Shown here: piece by piece, positions 23,301 to 36,042 of the stretch
Numbering within the stretch: the first letter of the stretch is position 1
Layout: each line of letters starts with the position of its first letter
NCBI GenBank assembly: GCA_948146395.1
Contig: OX411559.1
Span: forward strand, 2,298,001-2,362,000
DNA from: Fragum whitleyi
Taxonomy: Eukaryota > Mollusca > Bivalvia > Cardiida > Cardiidae
Reading direction: 5' to 3'
DNA length: 64,000 bases
The notes under the pieces: model-generated
Database searches by the model: none
What the model saw: only the letters and a program-made list of their open reading frames with translations
Told to the model about the DNA's origin: nothing
Made by a program: the position numbers and the translations under genes

Positions 23301-24531
23301 AGTGATACATATGTGGGAAGCTATGGGATAAAAGAAATATTACCCACCACCCCACACACACCCTCCCCACCATGTTTTCGAGTCTGATGCGCACCGACGG
23401 TTGATCTTCTAAAGTAAGCGGCACATTATTCCATGTCTTTCATGTTCAAGTCGGGAGTATTTAACGGAAACGATCTTAACTTTGACATTTTGGAGAAATT
23501 TCGATTTGTCAGTTTCCCCCAGTGTATGACTTAAAGTTGTCTTTTTTCGATAAACTTGTATTTTGTTTGCACTAGCTCAATGTTGTTCAAAGCTTGTGTA
23601 TTAAAAAGTGATATCCTTTGTACTACATACAGAGTAAGCAAATCACATAGCACGAAAAATTGCCATATTAGAAAATGCGTTGTATTATAATTCCTTTGAA
23701 TATCAAAATTCAGTTTTGTCATTATTATGATTATAAGTTTCTTTCAGTCAAAACAAGGATTTCGAAATTCAACTCAAATGTTGTTGTTAGAAATAGACGT
23801 GTTGTTAATGATTTTGTTGTCAAGAAATATTTTTGAAACATGAGAAATTTCTAAACTAAAGTGTTTGTGTAATGTGTCTTTGTCTTTGAAGTGTGTGTGT
23901 GCTCATTACAACCTCCCATGCTTGATGGGGATCACCATGACAGCTAACCCAAGAATGCAAGTTTCATAGAATCTAAACATAAATAATTTCTTTAGGTGTC
24001 AGTAAAATGGCCATATGTTTCTTGTCTATGGTAGAAAAATTGGCGGTACATATAGAATGGAAGCAGGGTGAATCGCTTTTGCAAATAGACTTAGTCGCAT
24101 CATTATAATTTGATGTATTGCTGTAAGACATTACTATCTTACCATTTTCATAAAACGACTGCAAAATTGAAGATAAAAAAAATAATATATTGTGATCAAT
24201 CAAGGTAAAAGATCATCTCAGAGTAACAACAAAATAATCGTTCCCAGGCAAACTACACCAACTATGTAATCTCAACAGTCTCAGTAATTTTCACTCAATG
24301 TTTTAAGCCATTCTACCTTAAGGTTTTGTTTGTTTGTTTTCAAAATATGAAACTTGATCATTATAGTTTGATGAATACTATTTCTCTTTAAAAAATATCT
24401 TTTCATCCTAAAGACATACATGCATTAATTTTAAATAAAAAAATTAGTAAGCTGTAATTATAACTCTAAACAGCTCTTTATTTGTCAATGAGTTCTAGAA
24501 AACAATATCCTGTCAATGCTTATATAAGTGA
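23301..24531. other. Intergenic, nothing recognised
   Basis: A+T-rich sequence with short ORFs only and no repeat match seen within the window. Confidence 0.4.
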
Positions 24532-24677
24532 TGTCCCGGGGTAATAGATATGCGACTCCGTTGGGATTCGAAACAGGAACCTCTTTGTCCAAAAGCGGTG
24601 GCTCTACCGCGTTGTTATAAAAAGCTAGCTTGTACGGCAAGGCAGTACAAACAGTCCTTGTTCACATCCCGGCTACA
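24532..24677 (-). mobile_element. Solo LTR of the small tRNA-carrying LTR element
   Basis: 146 bp running TG…CA, aligned along its whole length with the 145-bp LTRs at 40657 and 40913 (cgactccg, gggattcgaa, ggctctaccgcg, tataaaaagctagcttgtacggca, cccggctaca). The flanks gtga/gtaa may be a diverged 4-bp target duplication. It retains the tRNA-like module on the minus strand. Confidence 0.7.
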
Positions 24678-25830
24678 GTAAAACATCCAAACCGTTACAC
24701 TTGCAATGTAAGACGACCTTCAAAAAGAGTGGACCTAAAGCTTGAAGCTTGAAGCTAAATGAATAAAAAAATATATATGTAAATTTAAAGTCGCTAAATA
24801 ATTTTGATAAAACAAAATAACCCATTTATCATAAAAACAGGGACATCATAAATAGTAAAAACAATAGCAATCATAACATCATAAACACAGCTTAGTTCAA
24901 GCTTTAGCTACAAGGCTTTGGTAGCCGTCTGACGAAATTTATAAAAGAATTTTGTTAAGGCAAAAATACGTTTATAACTTCAAAATTCAATTTTGGGTTA
25001 AACTTTACAGCGTTGCCAATTGCATGTTATCAATTGAATAATTAGTTTGAATCTTATTCAAAATTTTAGCAGTCTGGATGTGTTGTAAGTTCATGTTAAC
25101 AGAGTTTCTTGAGGGAACAAAATATATTCAGTCCACAATCTGACGCCAGTTTGGCCAAAACATACCCCAAATTCACTGGACAGTTTTATGGTTCCATGAT
25201 TATCTGATAATTGCTTCCATGGGACTTTTGAATGCATCATGCTGCCTGTTACAGTTGAGTAATTCTGAGAACTGGCCAATGATTTCTCCTCGTTCCAGCA
25301 GAGTAAAGAAAATGCAATGGTCAAAACTGCCTGGGTAACGGACTACCTGGGGTTAATCACCTATGATTTTCTGGTAAATCAAGATAATGGTCAATAGAGC
25401 AGTGGTCCAAAATGTTACAGTCTCGTGGCGTTAGATGGAGCAGTGTATTCAAAACCTAAAAATGAGGTCTCGAGTCAAACTAGACACTATAATGCACTAC
25501 TAACACCATTTAGAATCAGCCCCAGCCCTGGTTGACTAAAGAAAACAAACCCCGGGAGTAATGGCTATTAACGGATAACAAGTCAGATTTATGACATTAA
25601 TTCCAGTGCTCAATTCACCTATCTACGGTCTCCAGTGCATTTCTTAAAAGGGAGCAATATTCTTCGCATGCGCGATTTTAGATCGAAGGGTGAACCCACT
25701 GAGATAAAAATCGATACTGAGCGAAGCCAGGTAAATCAATACAATTGTTTTTCACACCTCCCGCGGGGCAGTGGTGGCGATAAATGCCTCTGGTCAGAGA
25801 GAAATGGCTAGTTTGATGGCTGACAGACGT
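24678..25830. other. Intergenic, nothing recognised
   Basis: No gene, RNA or repeat copy identified, apart from a short gcttgaagcttgaagct duplication near 24738. Confidence 0.4.
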
Positions 25831-25831
25831 A

Positions 25832-26037
25832 TAGTTACATCACTACCGCTGGAGTACCAAACTCACGAGTACAACAATCTTTCCCTAACTCCAAACTGCT
25901 ATCTCACTTAGGTCTACGATTATTAACCCATGGGTGAGTGACTTATAGTCAGAAAGATTGAGTGCCGCCGTCGGAGATACACGGAATCCCAATATTGACA
26001 GTCCGGCGCGCTACCAACTGCTCTGTGTCGACGGCAG
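25832..26037 (-). repeat. tRNA-derived SINE, minus strand, with head
   Basis: Reverse complement of the 28875 family. Tail-side part near 25840 (ctggagtacc), middle ctatctcacttaggtctacgattattaaccca, and tRNA-like head at about 25962-26037 with gcgcgctaccaactg as the opposite of the A box. Confidence 0.7.
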
Positions 26038-26966
26038 GGACGCAATTGAACAAAAAGAAAGTCTAGCTCGGATGCGATTAAATCCCAGTTAATAAACTTC
26101 AGAAGAAGCCGTGTTTTCGCAAAATGAGCTCATCTCGTTTTATATTCTCAAATCTTGAACATTTACCGCTGTTGACAAACGATTCAAAAAGCGACTCGCC
26201 CCTTACCCAATTTATTGGTTTATTACCTCCCTTTGCCAATCCCGTTGAATTTTCTTATAAATATTACGTTTTTTGTAAATATATGATAAAATTTTGTTTC
26301 TTTTTCATTAAACTTTTTCATATTATAGTAAGGTTTTAAAGTCCGATTGAATTATCGTTGATTCTTATCTCTCACTAAATAGACAACTTATTAGAAATTT
26401 AAACAGGAAGCTATATATAAACCTACATTTCCCTCTTAGATGTGTCGAACAAAGAATCTGAAAATGGCGGGAAACTGATGGTGACCGCGTCGCTTCGCAA
26501 AATTTTGTCTGTACTTCTTTCCTGACGATCATTATCTAATAATCAAATCCGTGAAATAACATCTTGTCAAACCCAGGGTAACGAACGTTTTACTAATACG
26601 GTTTTCGAGAAGCTTTCTATACCCCTTGACTCGTGAATATGATCTTTGCAAATCGGCGATCCAAATGTCGTAGCTACAGATTCATTTAATTGAATTTACG
26701 GCATTTTTTCTCGCTCATCGAAGAATGAGGTCCTGCACTCCGAGAGATTCGATAACTTTGATAGAGTTTCGATCAGACGTAGGGTATTGTTTATTTTAGT
26801 TGCGTAGATAATTATTTTCGAGAAGACAACATTTAAAATATGAAATTCGTTGATCTTATGGAACTTTATGGATTTTACTAACTTTACCCTTTTGAGATCG
26901 TCGTTATCGGTGTTTCTCAGCTATCGGGCGGGTAGGCCCGAGAAATCGATATTCAGAGATCTAATA
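26038..26966. other. Intergenic, nothing recognised
   Basis: No coding or repeat structure found. G+C is a little higher near 26450-26950. Confidence 0.35.
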
Positions 26967-28136
26967 GTCCAGTCAATCTAGTACATAGGTTTGAACTAAT
27001 TGCAACAGAAATCATAATTACACCATGTGATAGAGGCTAGAAAATTGAACATGTAAAAAAAAGTTGCATTTTTTCCCACCAGGCAAAATGAAGTTATTAG
27101 CATTTTAATTTTTCAAATTCATTATATTTTGATTGACAGATATCGGTCCCTAGTGGCCATTACCATGTTATTAGACAGACATTTCCAGTGTCAGGTACAG
27201 TAGTTAATGGTCATGTGGGCAATTAAAAACTGATAAGCCTTCAGCTAGAGGGTGATTTAAATACACACTGGACAGTTACATTTGGCATCCTTTGCAAATA
27301 CTGCTCTTTGTTTGTCAGAGAGTACATGTAAAGACAGCTTATAATGTATCGTAAGGTCTGAATTTAAATGTTATATAATCAAGAATATAAAAATTGTAAT
27401 CTATTTGTGTTGCTATCTATCCCTTTCTTTTATTTTAATTCAATACTGCACAAGAACACAACTTTTTCGCTCTAATAAATTAAGTTCCTTTGATTTGTCT
27501 AAAAATAATGATATTATGATTACAGTTTCTTGTTCCATTATCTGTACATATAATTACTTATAAACTGTCCGACCATATTAATGCATCCGAAAACAAATAC
27601 AAAATCTCATGATGCAAAGTTTCAAAATATGCATTAGTTTTCCCTTCTGTTATTTGGAATTTCTAACTTTTATCTTAACCAGTTTGCCGCAATTAACGAT
27701 ATTTGATTAGCTTTTTTTCATCTGTAAAACGACATTAACGATCTTAATTAATAAGCCTGCAATACAAGATCATACTATTAGTAAAGAAATTAACTTTTGT
27801 AAAAGAAAATATGTTCAAGGAGTATGAGAAACTTAACAAGTCCGGTTTTTTCACATCCACCTTTTTATGTTCAAATTTTATTGTAAAACTTTAAAAACTA
27901 TGAATTCATCTGGCATTTACATTATTTATTTATAAACTAGCGATCTTATTTGCAAATAATATATGTCCGTTTGTCTATTTGTCATTAAACTATTGTGACT
28001 CTTTGTGTGAGACGCAGTTACCATGTGAGTACTATACTTTTCTCACATTTCCTAAAAGTTCCAACTTATATACTTTATTTGATTTGGATTTTATGACACA
28101 TTTAACAATGTTTCAGTCACTTCACTACAGCAGGAT

Positions 28137-28235
28137 CACATAACCATGGATTCCTGGCATTTTCTCTCACAAAGTTGTACTACAACCATATGATCCTGCT
28201 GCCCACCAAACTTAGGTTAAGCCATCTACTGTTTG
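28137..28235 (-). repeat. SINE fragment, minus strand
   Basis: Carries ccatggattcctggcatttt, ctcacaaagttgtactacaacca and gcccacc, the reverse of the atggttgtactggtgagagaaataccaggaatcc body of the 28875 family. Confidence 0.5.
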
Positions 28236-28269
28236 GAGACAAATTCTAACGGTATAAGTAAAACTATAA

Positions 28270-28450
28270 GGGATTATGTGTAGCTCAGTGGTATGGACAG
28301 TGATCTTACAATCTGAGAGATTAGTTCTAGGTTTAAATCCCGCCTGACCTTGTTGGTTTTTCTCAGGAAGTTCATATAAAAGTTCGAGTCTTAGTCAAGT
28401 AAGTGCTCTGTTGATTTCCAGGACACACAAGTATTTTTATTGTCAAAAAT
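28270..28450 (+). repeat. tRNA-like SINE of another family
   Basis: tgtagctcagtggta is A-box-like and taggtttaaatcccg is B-box-like, at tRNA spacing, followed by a non-tRNA body (ttctcaggaagttcatataaaagttcgag). The anticodon arm is poor. Not a convincing tRNA gene. Confidence 0.45.
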
Positions 28451-28874
28451 ATAGTTGCGAGAAGAGCTGAAAAATAATAAACCAGTAATAAATCTATGCC
28501 TTATTGTTAACAAGTATTCCCCTCATTGAAAAGAAGGGAATGATAGTGATGTTTCTCTTTTGTAGCACAATCAATACATTTCACATATTTGTTTTGAAAT
28601 AAATGTTTTGAAAAATAATATAATTTGAATTAACGTCAATCTATAAAACTCATGTTACAACATTCTTTAATAAATAATTGTACTTTACCATACTTTCCAG
28701 CCACTAAGATTTCAGCTCATCTGAGAAATTGATTGGGGGTAATTTCAATATTTCAAGGGTATGGTCATACAATATAAATTTATTGTTGATAATAATGATA
28801 AGTCATTCGATATCATAAATTCTAACTTCTTATTTTGGCATGTTACATCAATATGATGTTTTTATCAAAACAGA

Positions 28875-29152
28875 GCCGCCGTCATAGCGCAGTTGGTAGC
28901 GCGTCGGCCTGTCATTCTAGAGGTCCCGGGTTCGATCCCCGACGGCGGCACCTATCCTTTCCGACTATTTGTCTCTAACCAATGGGTTGATAATCGTAAA
29001 CCTATGTGAGATAGCAGCTGGAAAATAGGAAAGAATATTATGGTTGTACTGGTAAGAGAAACACCAGGAAAACATTGTTAGGTGCTCCAGCCGCCGCGAT
29101 ATAACTGAAAAAATATTGAAAGCGGCTTTAAAATCCATTCAATCATTCAATT
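28875..29152 (+). repeat. Full-length tRNA-derived SINE
   Basis: Head 28875-28950: seven-base acceptor GCCGCCG pairs with CGGCGGC before the final A, A box TAGCGCAGTTGG and B box GGTTCGATCCC. The anticodon stem does not pair well and two or three extra bases follow the acceptor, so it is a SINE head rather than a working tRNA. The body follows (gggttgataatcgtaaacctatgtg, accaggaaa, ttaggtgctccagccgccgcgatataactg) and the tail is a short caatcattcaa repeat. Best-preserved member of the dominant family in the window. Confidence 0.85.
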
Positions 29153-29669
29153 TTCAAAACAGGCAATGAAACTATTACTTTATTTAATTCCTAAACAGGC
29201 TGTCCTTGGTATGTATCCACATATTATAGTGCAAAGGGTATGCATACAAAAGTGTTAAAAAACATATTTTGCCGCATCTTTCAGATGGCAACTTTTTTTC
29301 TGTGACTAACAAGGTGTTATAGAATATGAAAAACAAAAAATCATTTCTGTTGCAATTAGTTCAGGGTTTGGTGCTAGATTTTGCTAGATTGACTGGACTA
29401 TAAGAGGAGTCTGCGATCGTTTAACCCTACAAACTAGATTACTTTATCAAAGATAGTTTTGTTTAGCTTGGGGACAACAAAACGATCTTAAAATAAAAAA
29501 TATCAAAGTAATTAACCGCGCTTGTTCTTCAATTCATTGCCGTGTTTTAAAAAATATATAATGCGATGGCCTAAATATGTACATGTATAGGCCTATTTAG
29601 ATATCCGATATCGTTATCAATATTGACCCTGTGTCTGTTACGTTTCCGCGGTACGTTATTGTTCACCGC

Positions 29670-29707
29670 GGGGGGGGGGGGGGGGGGATCGGCGGCGGCA
29701 GGGGGGG
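29670..29707 (+). repeat. G-run of about 18 bases plus GGC/G tracts
   Basis: A long G homopolymer, then ggcggcggca and ggggggg. It could form G-quadruplex and is prone to assembly error. Confidence 0.7.
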
Positions 29708-29905
29708 TACAGCGTTATAGCAGATACATCCACTTCTTCCGCTGTTTCATTTCTTGGACCCCGACCACAGCGTTTTAATGAGGTTGCAGTGTATCTAACA
29801 GTGAAGATAATTTTCTGTATGTTATATAGTGGAAACTTTGACAGTCATTTTCTCAGAACCTAATGAATGAATATCAACCAAAATTTACTTTTGTGATCCT
29901 TGGAT
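29700..29905. repeat. Dispersed repeat, second copy of 16300-16480
   Basis: Shares gttatatagtgg, aactttg, tcattttc, agaacct and atatcaaccaaa with 16300-16390, with an inverted gttgcagtgta end at 29782-29792. Confidence 0.4.
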
Positions 29906-30140
29906 GATCTGGTATCAAAGTATAAAAAAATATTATGGTTGGAAAAAAAATATGTCTTGTGCGCAGAGGTCTGAAAATTATTTTATCAGACCTAAAAGTC
30001 AGATATCAACCAAATCTCAGGCTTGTTCAGCGAATCAGCCTATCAAGCTGCTCTAGTTTTCCAGACTGGTCCAAATTCAAGTAAATTGCAGATGACAGTC
30101 TTATTTTAAGAAGTTTAAAAAAGAATCCTTGTCTCTTGTG

Positions 30141-30387
30141 TTAACCCTTGTCATGCTGAGCCCAGAATATTCCTGATTTGGCAGGAGCTATAGACAAACA
30201 TCAGCCTGCACATATGTGCAGTCTGATGTAAGTCTACACCACCTGTTTCTCCCTTTCCAACCAGAATTGTCAACAAATTTAGTTTTTCAAATAAAAATTG
30301 ATGTACAGTTGGCACTTTCAGTGCTTTTTGCCCTTTGATTTTGATGAAAATTTTTAGCCAAAATTTATTCAGCATGACAAGGATTAA
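30141..30387 (-). mobile_element. TTAA-flanked MITE, family B
   Basis: Ends TTAACCCTTGTCATGCTGA and TTCAGCATGACAAGGATTAA are inverted. TTAA at both ends is the target site known for piggyBac-like transposons. No ORF longer than about 100 codons has any motif. Other copies: 40007, 41560, 44094, 52871, 53511 and fragments near 47510 and 47680. Confidence 0.8.
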
Positions 30388-30504
30388 GAAAAGCATGTGT
30401 GTGAGGTTTCCAGCAATTTTGTATATCGAGGGTTCAGTGCAAGACTGTACTAAGAGTATATCCAATTTTACCCTTTATATACAGGATAGACAACCATCAA
30501 GAAC

Positions 30505-30715
30505 CACGGAGAATCCCTGACATCGGCACTAATCCTTTTGTACTATTTCTCTTCCACAAATTGGTTAATAATCTTAGACGATAGCAGCTGGAGGCAAGAA
30601 AAGATGTTATGGTAGTACTGGTGTGAGAAATACCAGGAATCCATTGTTAGGTGCTCCAGCCGCCATGATATGACTGTAAGATTGTAAAAAGCTGTGTAAA
30701 ACCCAATTCAAGAAA
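30505..30715 (+). repeat. tRNA-derived SINE
   Basis: 28875-family body with eroded head: ttggttaataatcttagacgatagcagctggaggc, ggtagtactggtgtgagaaa, taccaggaatccattgtta, ggtgctccagccgcc. The tRNA part is not recognisable. Confidence 0.7.
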
Positions 30716-30984
30716 GTACCATAGACAGCCACACAGTGATTTAGAAATAACCTGCAGTCAAAAACAGAGACTATATGCCTTTCTTTTATGCTTTATGTGG
30801 TATTATCGAGGAATAACAGTAGGTTATCATTTTGATAAACTCAAGGCCTTGTAGTCTGCTTTATTTCATCATTCACCCTATCTGACCTTATATTAGCAGA
30901 GCCCAAAAAGTAATGTCATCATGAATGTTGCATAGCAATCACATGCAAAGTTGCATGCTTTGAGAAAACTTGTCCTAAAAATGT

Positions 30985-31081
30985 CACATTTTGATGTTTC
31001 ACAATGTTAACCAAGGTCAACACTCTTAAAACTTGTGACTTTCGAAACGTTATGGAACCATTATGAGTCCACTACCTTAAT
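30985..31081. mobile_element. Fragment of MITE family E
   Basis: tttcacaatgttaaccaaggt and the end gagtccactaccttaa match the right part of the complete copy at 49944-50108. Confidence 0.5.
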
Positions 31082-31224
31082 GTTGCACATGTGCAATTGC
31101 TGGAAATGTCATGTGCTGCCTCTTTTCTTTCCTTGAGGGGCGTTGTAATGGGGGAGAGGGGTTGTGTTAGATTTGTTAAATAGATATACATATATGTATT
31201 TCTTATTGCTTTGCTCAGTTGGAT

Positions 31225-31295
31225 AGTTGCTCCAGCGACTGCAATATAACTGAAAGATTGTTGAAAGAGGCATAAAACCCCCATCCAAACAAACA
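31225..31295 (+). repeat. SINE tail fragment
   Basis: gttgctccagcgactgcaatataactgaaagattgttgaaag matches the 3' end of the 28875 family, followed by a caaacaaaca tail. Confidence 0.6.
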
Positions 31296-31596
31296 AACAT
31301 ACAGTTGGATAGTGCCGAATAGTGTTATATCCAATGTTTTGAAAGTATGTGAGATTATGTAACTTAAAATGAATTGAATTGAAATTTCAAAACAAGTTAA
31401 TAATTCTCTGTGTTCTCTCTCTCTGTGATAAACGATTATGCTTACATGCTTATTGACTCTACACCAATATGTTTTACACATTACATTTTAAATGTTGTTT
31501 ATACTGACAAAATATGGAATAAACAAACAAACAGGAAACAGACTGCAATTCCAAGTCAATTCAAAATAAAAGCATATTGACATAAATGCATTGATA

Positions 31597-31637
31597 GAAA
31601 AGAAGAAATTGTTTGTATCAAGCAATTTCTTCTTATT
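31597..31637. repeat. Isolated copy of a central MITE palindrome
   Basis: gaaaagaagaaattg…caatttcttcttattc forms a hairpin that also occurs in the middle of several MITE families in the P5CR gene (see findings). The flanking element ends are not recognised here. Confidence 0.55.
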
Positions 31638-32028
31638 CTGTATATTTTTATAGCTATACTTTAGCAGTTCAAAAAAAGAAATTATCTTGTAGTTTGTTAA
31701 GATTGTTTTTGCAATAAAACTAACAACAAATTAATGTCTCAATTTTTGTTGAGCTCTCTCCACCCCCCTTATGATATATAGTTATTTCTTTAACAATTTG
31801 GTGTATGTGTTAAAGTACATAAGTTAGACAAAACATTGCAAATTGTTTTCAAATTATACCCCACTTTGCATGCAAGTGCACATGAAAAAAGGGCAATAAT
31901 TTGCAAACCATTTGCATCTATTTGTTAGCCTGAACAAATAGCTGCTCTTTCATCTATCTGATATTATGAGGCATGACTCTTGGATACCTCAGCGTGTGTC
32001 TCCTAAACACTTATTTACTTGAAATAAA

Positions 32029-32071
32029 CATTCATTCATTCATTCATTCATTCATTCATTCATTCATTCAT
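32029..32071 (+). repeat. (CATT)n microsatellite
   Basis: About ten units of CATT. Confidence 0.9.
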
Positions 32072-32479
32072 ATAGATCTACTTGAATTCTCGTCTAATCT
32101 TATCAGTAGATCAGGTTTTTGGAGCAAATCAGCTGCTCAAACAGCTCTAGTTTGATTGTACTTACATGAACCATATGTTGTGGGTACTCTTAGGAAATGT
32201 CTCACTGACGCGATTCAAATGAGTACAAAAAGCATAAGGTTTGGATGAGAAATAATGATTTAAGACTCAATTTACCCCCAGTTATCGGTACCTCTAGTCA
32301 TTTTAATGGGCTCAAACTCCTAGATAAATGAGTTTGATCTCAAGCTCAGCAAACTTTCGTAAGAAATTTGACATAATTTATTGTGGCAACGGTCCTTTGG
32401 TTGCAATTAAAGGGCAAATTCATGACTTGGGGCGAACCAGTTGAAACTGCTACATAACTTGTCAACCATGTTATAAATA

Positions 32480-34912
32480 CAGGAGATTGTTTGATGTATA
32501 TTTAGGGTGGTTTTAAAAGAAAAAGGCTTAATTTTGTCCTACTGCAATTTGATTTTGTTTTAAATTTTCGTAAATCTTTAACCTATCTGTTACCATGGCA
32601 ACCAAAGTTATCAATTGAATTGAATTCTTTTGACAATTTTAGTAGACCTTCACCTTAAGAATATCCCTGCCAAGTTTGAAATTGATTGGCAGAATGGTTT
32701 AGGGGAAGATTAAATTTTTCTTAGATTTTTGGAATTTTTAGCTAACCTGAGCACAAAGCTGAAACTTGGCAGGGAAGTTCCTTGGGTGAAGCTTTTCAAA
32801 ATTTGTTAACAGAATTAAACTCTATAACAAAACCATAACAAAAAACGACCCTTTGGGCCTATAAAAAACTCAGGTTTCCATGGTAGCAGATAGGCTGAAA
32901 ATGACCGAAACTTGCTGAAAATCTTAGAAAAAACAATTCTCCTAAACTGCCAGGCCAATTAAGCTGAAACTTGGTAGTTATGTTCCTTTGGTGAAGCTCT
33001 TCAACAGTTGTTAAAAGAATCTAATTTCATAAAAAAAATTGAAAGGCTGAAAATTGCTCAAATTCTCAGAAAAAATTCTTTTTCTCCTAAACCACTAGGC
33101 CAGTCAAGCTGAAACTTAGCAGGGATGATCCTTGGGCAAAGCTCTTCAAAATTTGTTAGAAGAATTAAGCTCTTTTTAAAAAATCTTGTTTTCATGGTAA
33201 CAGAAAGGCCGAAAATTGCCAAAAATCTTAGAAAAATTCTTCTCCTAAACCACAAGGCCGATGAAGCTTAAACTTGGCTGAAATGTTCCTTAGTTGAAGC
33301 TCTTCAAAAGTTGTGCAAAGAATTAGATTTCATAAAAAAACTCTGGTTTCCATAGTTACGGAAAAGCTGAAAAATGACCGAAAATCTTAGAAAAAATTCT
33401 TCTCCTCCTAAACCACAAGTTGAAACTTGGCAGGGATGATCCTTGGATGAAGCTCTTCAAAACTTGTTAAAATAATTTAAATTCAGAACAAGAGCTTCGC
33501 AGAGCGGCGCATATACGTCTGAAACAGTGATTTTTGTTCAATTCATTGGCAGATAATTGAAGTATAACAGGAATGACTGATGCGATTTGAATTTCAAAGG
33601 TCTTATGCGCAACAAGATATCATAGGGAGTAATTGTGCCAAGTTTCAGCTCATTCCCATTGATAGTTTAGGAGGAGTTGCGCTCACAAAAAATTGCGAAC
33701 GGACAGAAAGACATGCGGATACACAAACAGACGGACGGACGACCGGGACCATAACAAAAAACGACCCTTTGGGCCTTTAAAAAACTTAGATTTCCATGGT
33801 AACAGATAGGCTGAAAATGGCCGAAAATTTCCGAAGACATACGGAAAGACAGACGTAAGGATAACCGGGGCCATAACATAATACGACCCTTCGGGCGTAT
33901 ATAAAAACTCAGGTTTCCATGTTAATGACAAGGTGAAAATGGCCTTTTTTTTCTAACATTTTCGGCCATTTTTAGCCTTTCCGTTACCATTGTAAAAAGA
34001 GTTTTTGGTGAAATTAAATTCCTTTAACAACTTTGAAGAGCTTCACCCAAGGCATATACCTGCCAAGTTTCAGCTTGATTGGCCTTGTGGTTATAGAAGA
34101 AAGGAATTTTTTCTAAGATTTCGGTAATTTTCAACCATTTTTCATTGTTTTTGTTACCATGACAACAATAGTTTTTTTATGAAAAAAGTTCAGATGGAGA
34201 TGTAGTTCAAAGATTTCGGGCTTAAAATAAGCCCCACCCTGCCAAGCCAATATTTATGGGCGAATTAAAAATTTTGCGAGCAATTTTTGGAAAGGGTCAC
34301 CGAAGAAACGTTTTGGTAAAAGTTCATTGAAATTGGTCCATTGATTCAGGAGGAGATGTCGTTCAAAAATTTCGGGCTCAAAATAAGCGCTAGCCCTGTA
34401 ACGCCCATAATCACGGACCAAACAATATTAAGCGAACGACTTTTGAAAGTCACCAAAGGAACATTCTGGTAAAGTTTCATTGAAATCGGCCCAGTGGTTT
34501 AGGAGGATATGTCGCTCAAAGATTTCGGGCTCAAAATAAGCCCAGCCCTGCCACGCCTATATTGATGGGCCAATCTAAATTTTTTGAACAAGAAATTTTA
34601 GGGTCATCCGATGAACATCCATGCCAAGTTTCATTGAAATTGGCCCAATAGTTTTAGAGAAGGTTTTCAGAGATTTCAAAGTGAAAAAATGCCCCGCTCT
34701 GCCACGTCCATATTTGGGGGTCAATCAAAATTTCTTTAACAATTTTAAACGAGGGTCACACAACCAACATTTCTACCAAGTTTCATAAATATCCGCCCAT
34801 TGGTTTGGGAGGAGAAGATGCTAAAAGAAAAAGATTACGCACGCACGGACGGACGCATGACGGAAAGACCTCCATGACAATAGCTCGCTGGCCTTTGGTC
34901 AGTGGAGCTAAA
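32480..34912 (-). repeat. Compound tandem-core repeat field
   Basis: Units of about 120-150 bp with gaaacttggcagggatgatcc, ctcctaaaccac and gaagctcttcaaaa (32600-33480) and with gtttcattgaaattggccca and ggaggagatgtcg (34280-34800). Short gacggacggac stretches lie at 33720 and 34850. The right end (34877-34912), read on the minus strand, is tagctccactgaccaaaggccag…agctattgtc, the same start as the element at 63245. At least two elements look nested. Apparent ORFs are repeat shadows. Confidence 0.6.
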
Positions 34913-36042
34913 GAATGATATTTGCAAACATCAAACCCTCATGTGGAATATGAATCAGCTTTAAGGTAAATTTAAGACATTCTCTCTCAACGCAAATTAT
35001 TATCCCCCAGCCCCCCCCCCCCCTTTTTTTTAGGGAAGGAGATATAGTCATCATCTCCATTCATCACTTCATCCTGCTGTTAAAAGCATATCTCCTGAAG
35101 TATGAATTTGAGAAACTTAGTCTTTAAAGCCCAAGTCTACGTTTTAAAGTTTTAAGAATCTCTCTTTCGTGAATATTCTTTGATTATTTTTTCCTTGGTC
35201 TAATCTTATGAAAAATGAGTTACATAGAAATACTAATCAATCAACAAACGGCGCGACTCTTTCGTGAAACGCATAATCTGCCATATAAAGTGAAATATGT
35301 AAATGAGATTGAGGTCACGGGAAATACGATGGATTACCAAGAAATAACGGTAGATTATCAATTGATTAGCTCACTACCTAACTAATGAAATTATCAAAAA
35401 TTCATACCCCGCTTTCATTCATTTCCCCCTATCTGACATCATTTTAGCGGAGCCCAAAAGTGACTTTACAATGAATTTTGCATAGCCATCAAGTGAGACA
35501 GGAGGTGCTTTAAGACAATTTGTCATAAAATGTTCACATTTTCTGTCATTTTTAGCTTGGCTGTTTTTGGAGAAAACCCGAAGTACTGCTATAGCCTTGG
35601 TGTTCTTGTTGTAACTGTCATTGTCGTCGTGCAAAAACGTTGACATTTTGGGATATCTCTAGTTCTTCTGAAGGCATTCACTTTAAACTTGGCACACGTG
35701 TTCACCCTCATAACAGCAACCTATACTATCAAGGAGGATATCTCTGGATGCATTTTGTGCAAATTATGCCTCTTTTTCAACTTATATATTTTACCGAACC
35801 ACACTCAACATCCGAGCGAGGGCATCCATTGGCAGTGCTCTTGTTGTTTTAAAGAAATAAAATATTCGTTGATGTTTAATCGAGTAAGAACAAATGATAT
35901 TTCATTTCGTAAACAACAAAAGCTTAATTTTCACTCGTGGCTCTGCCACTCATGAAAATATAACTTTTTTTGCTCACTCAATGAAATAAAAGCAGCAGTT
36001 ATCCTCTATGTAGATCATCAATTAATCACTCAAGACTTGTTC
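34913..36042. other. Intergenic, fragments of a dispersed family
   Basis: 35553-35850 matches the tagct…gctgtttttggagaaaa family (see 14893). A C-run of 14 lies near 35010. No gene recognised. Confidence 0.4.

Larger units (their letters stand above)
26967..29402. mobile_element. Possible 2.4-kb TIR element without transposase
   Basis: 26967-27075 and 29285-29402 are imperfect inverted repeats: tagtccagtcaatctag faces ctagattgactggacta, and ctaattgcaacagaaat faces atttctgttgcaattag, with gaactaatt/aaaaaaagttgc also matched. The interior has no transposase ORF and contains SINE insertions (28137, 28276, 28875). The outer boundary is uncertain; a TA target site next to GTCCAGTC is possible. 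Confidence 0.5.

Noticed and set aside
28875..28950. Functional tRNA gene (intact acceptor stem, A and B boxes)
   Set aside because: The anticodon stem does not pair, extra bases follow the acceptor, and the sequence continues into a body shared by about ten other copies. It is a SINE head.
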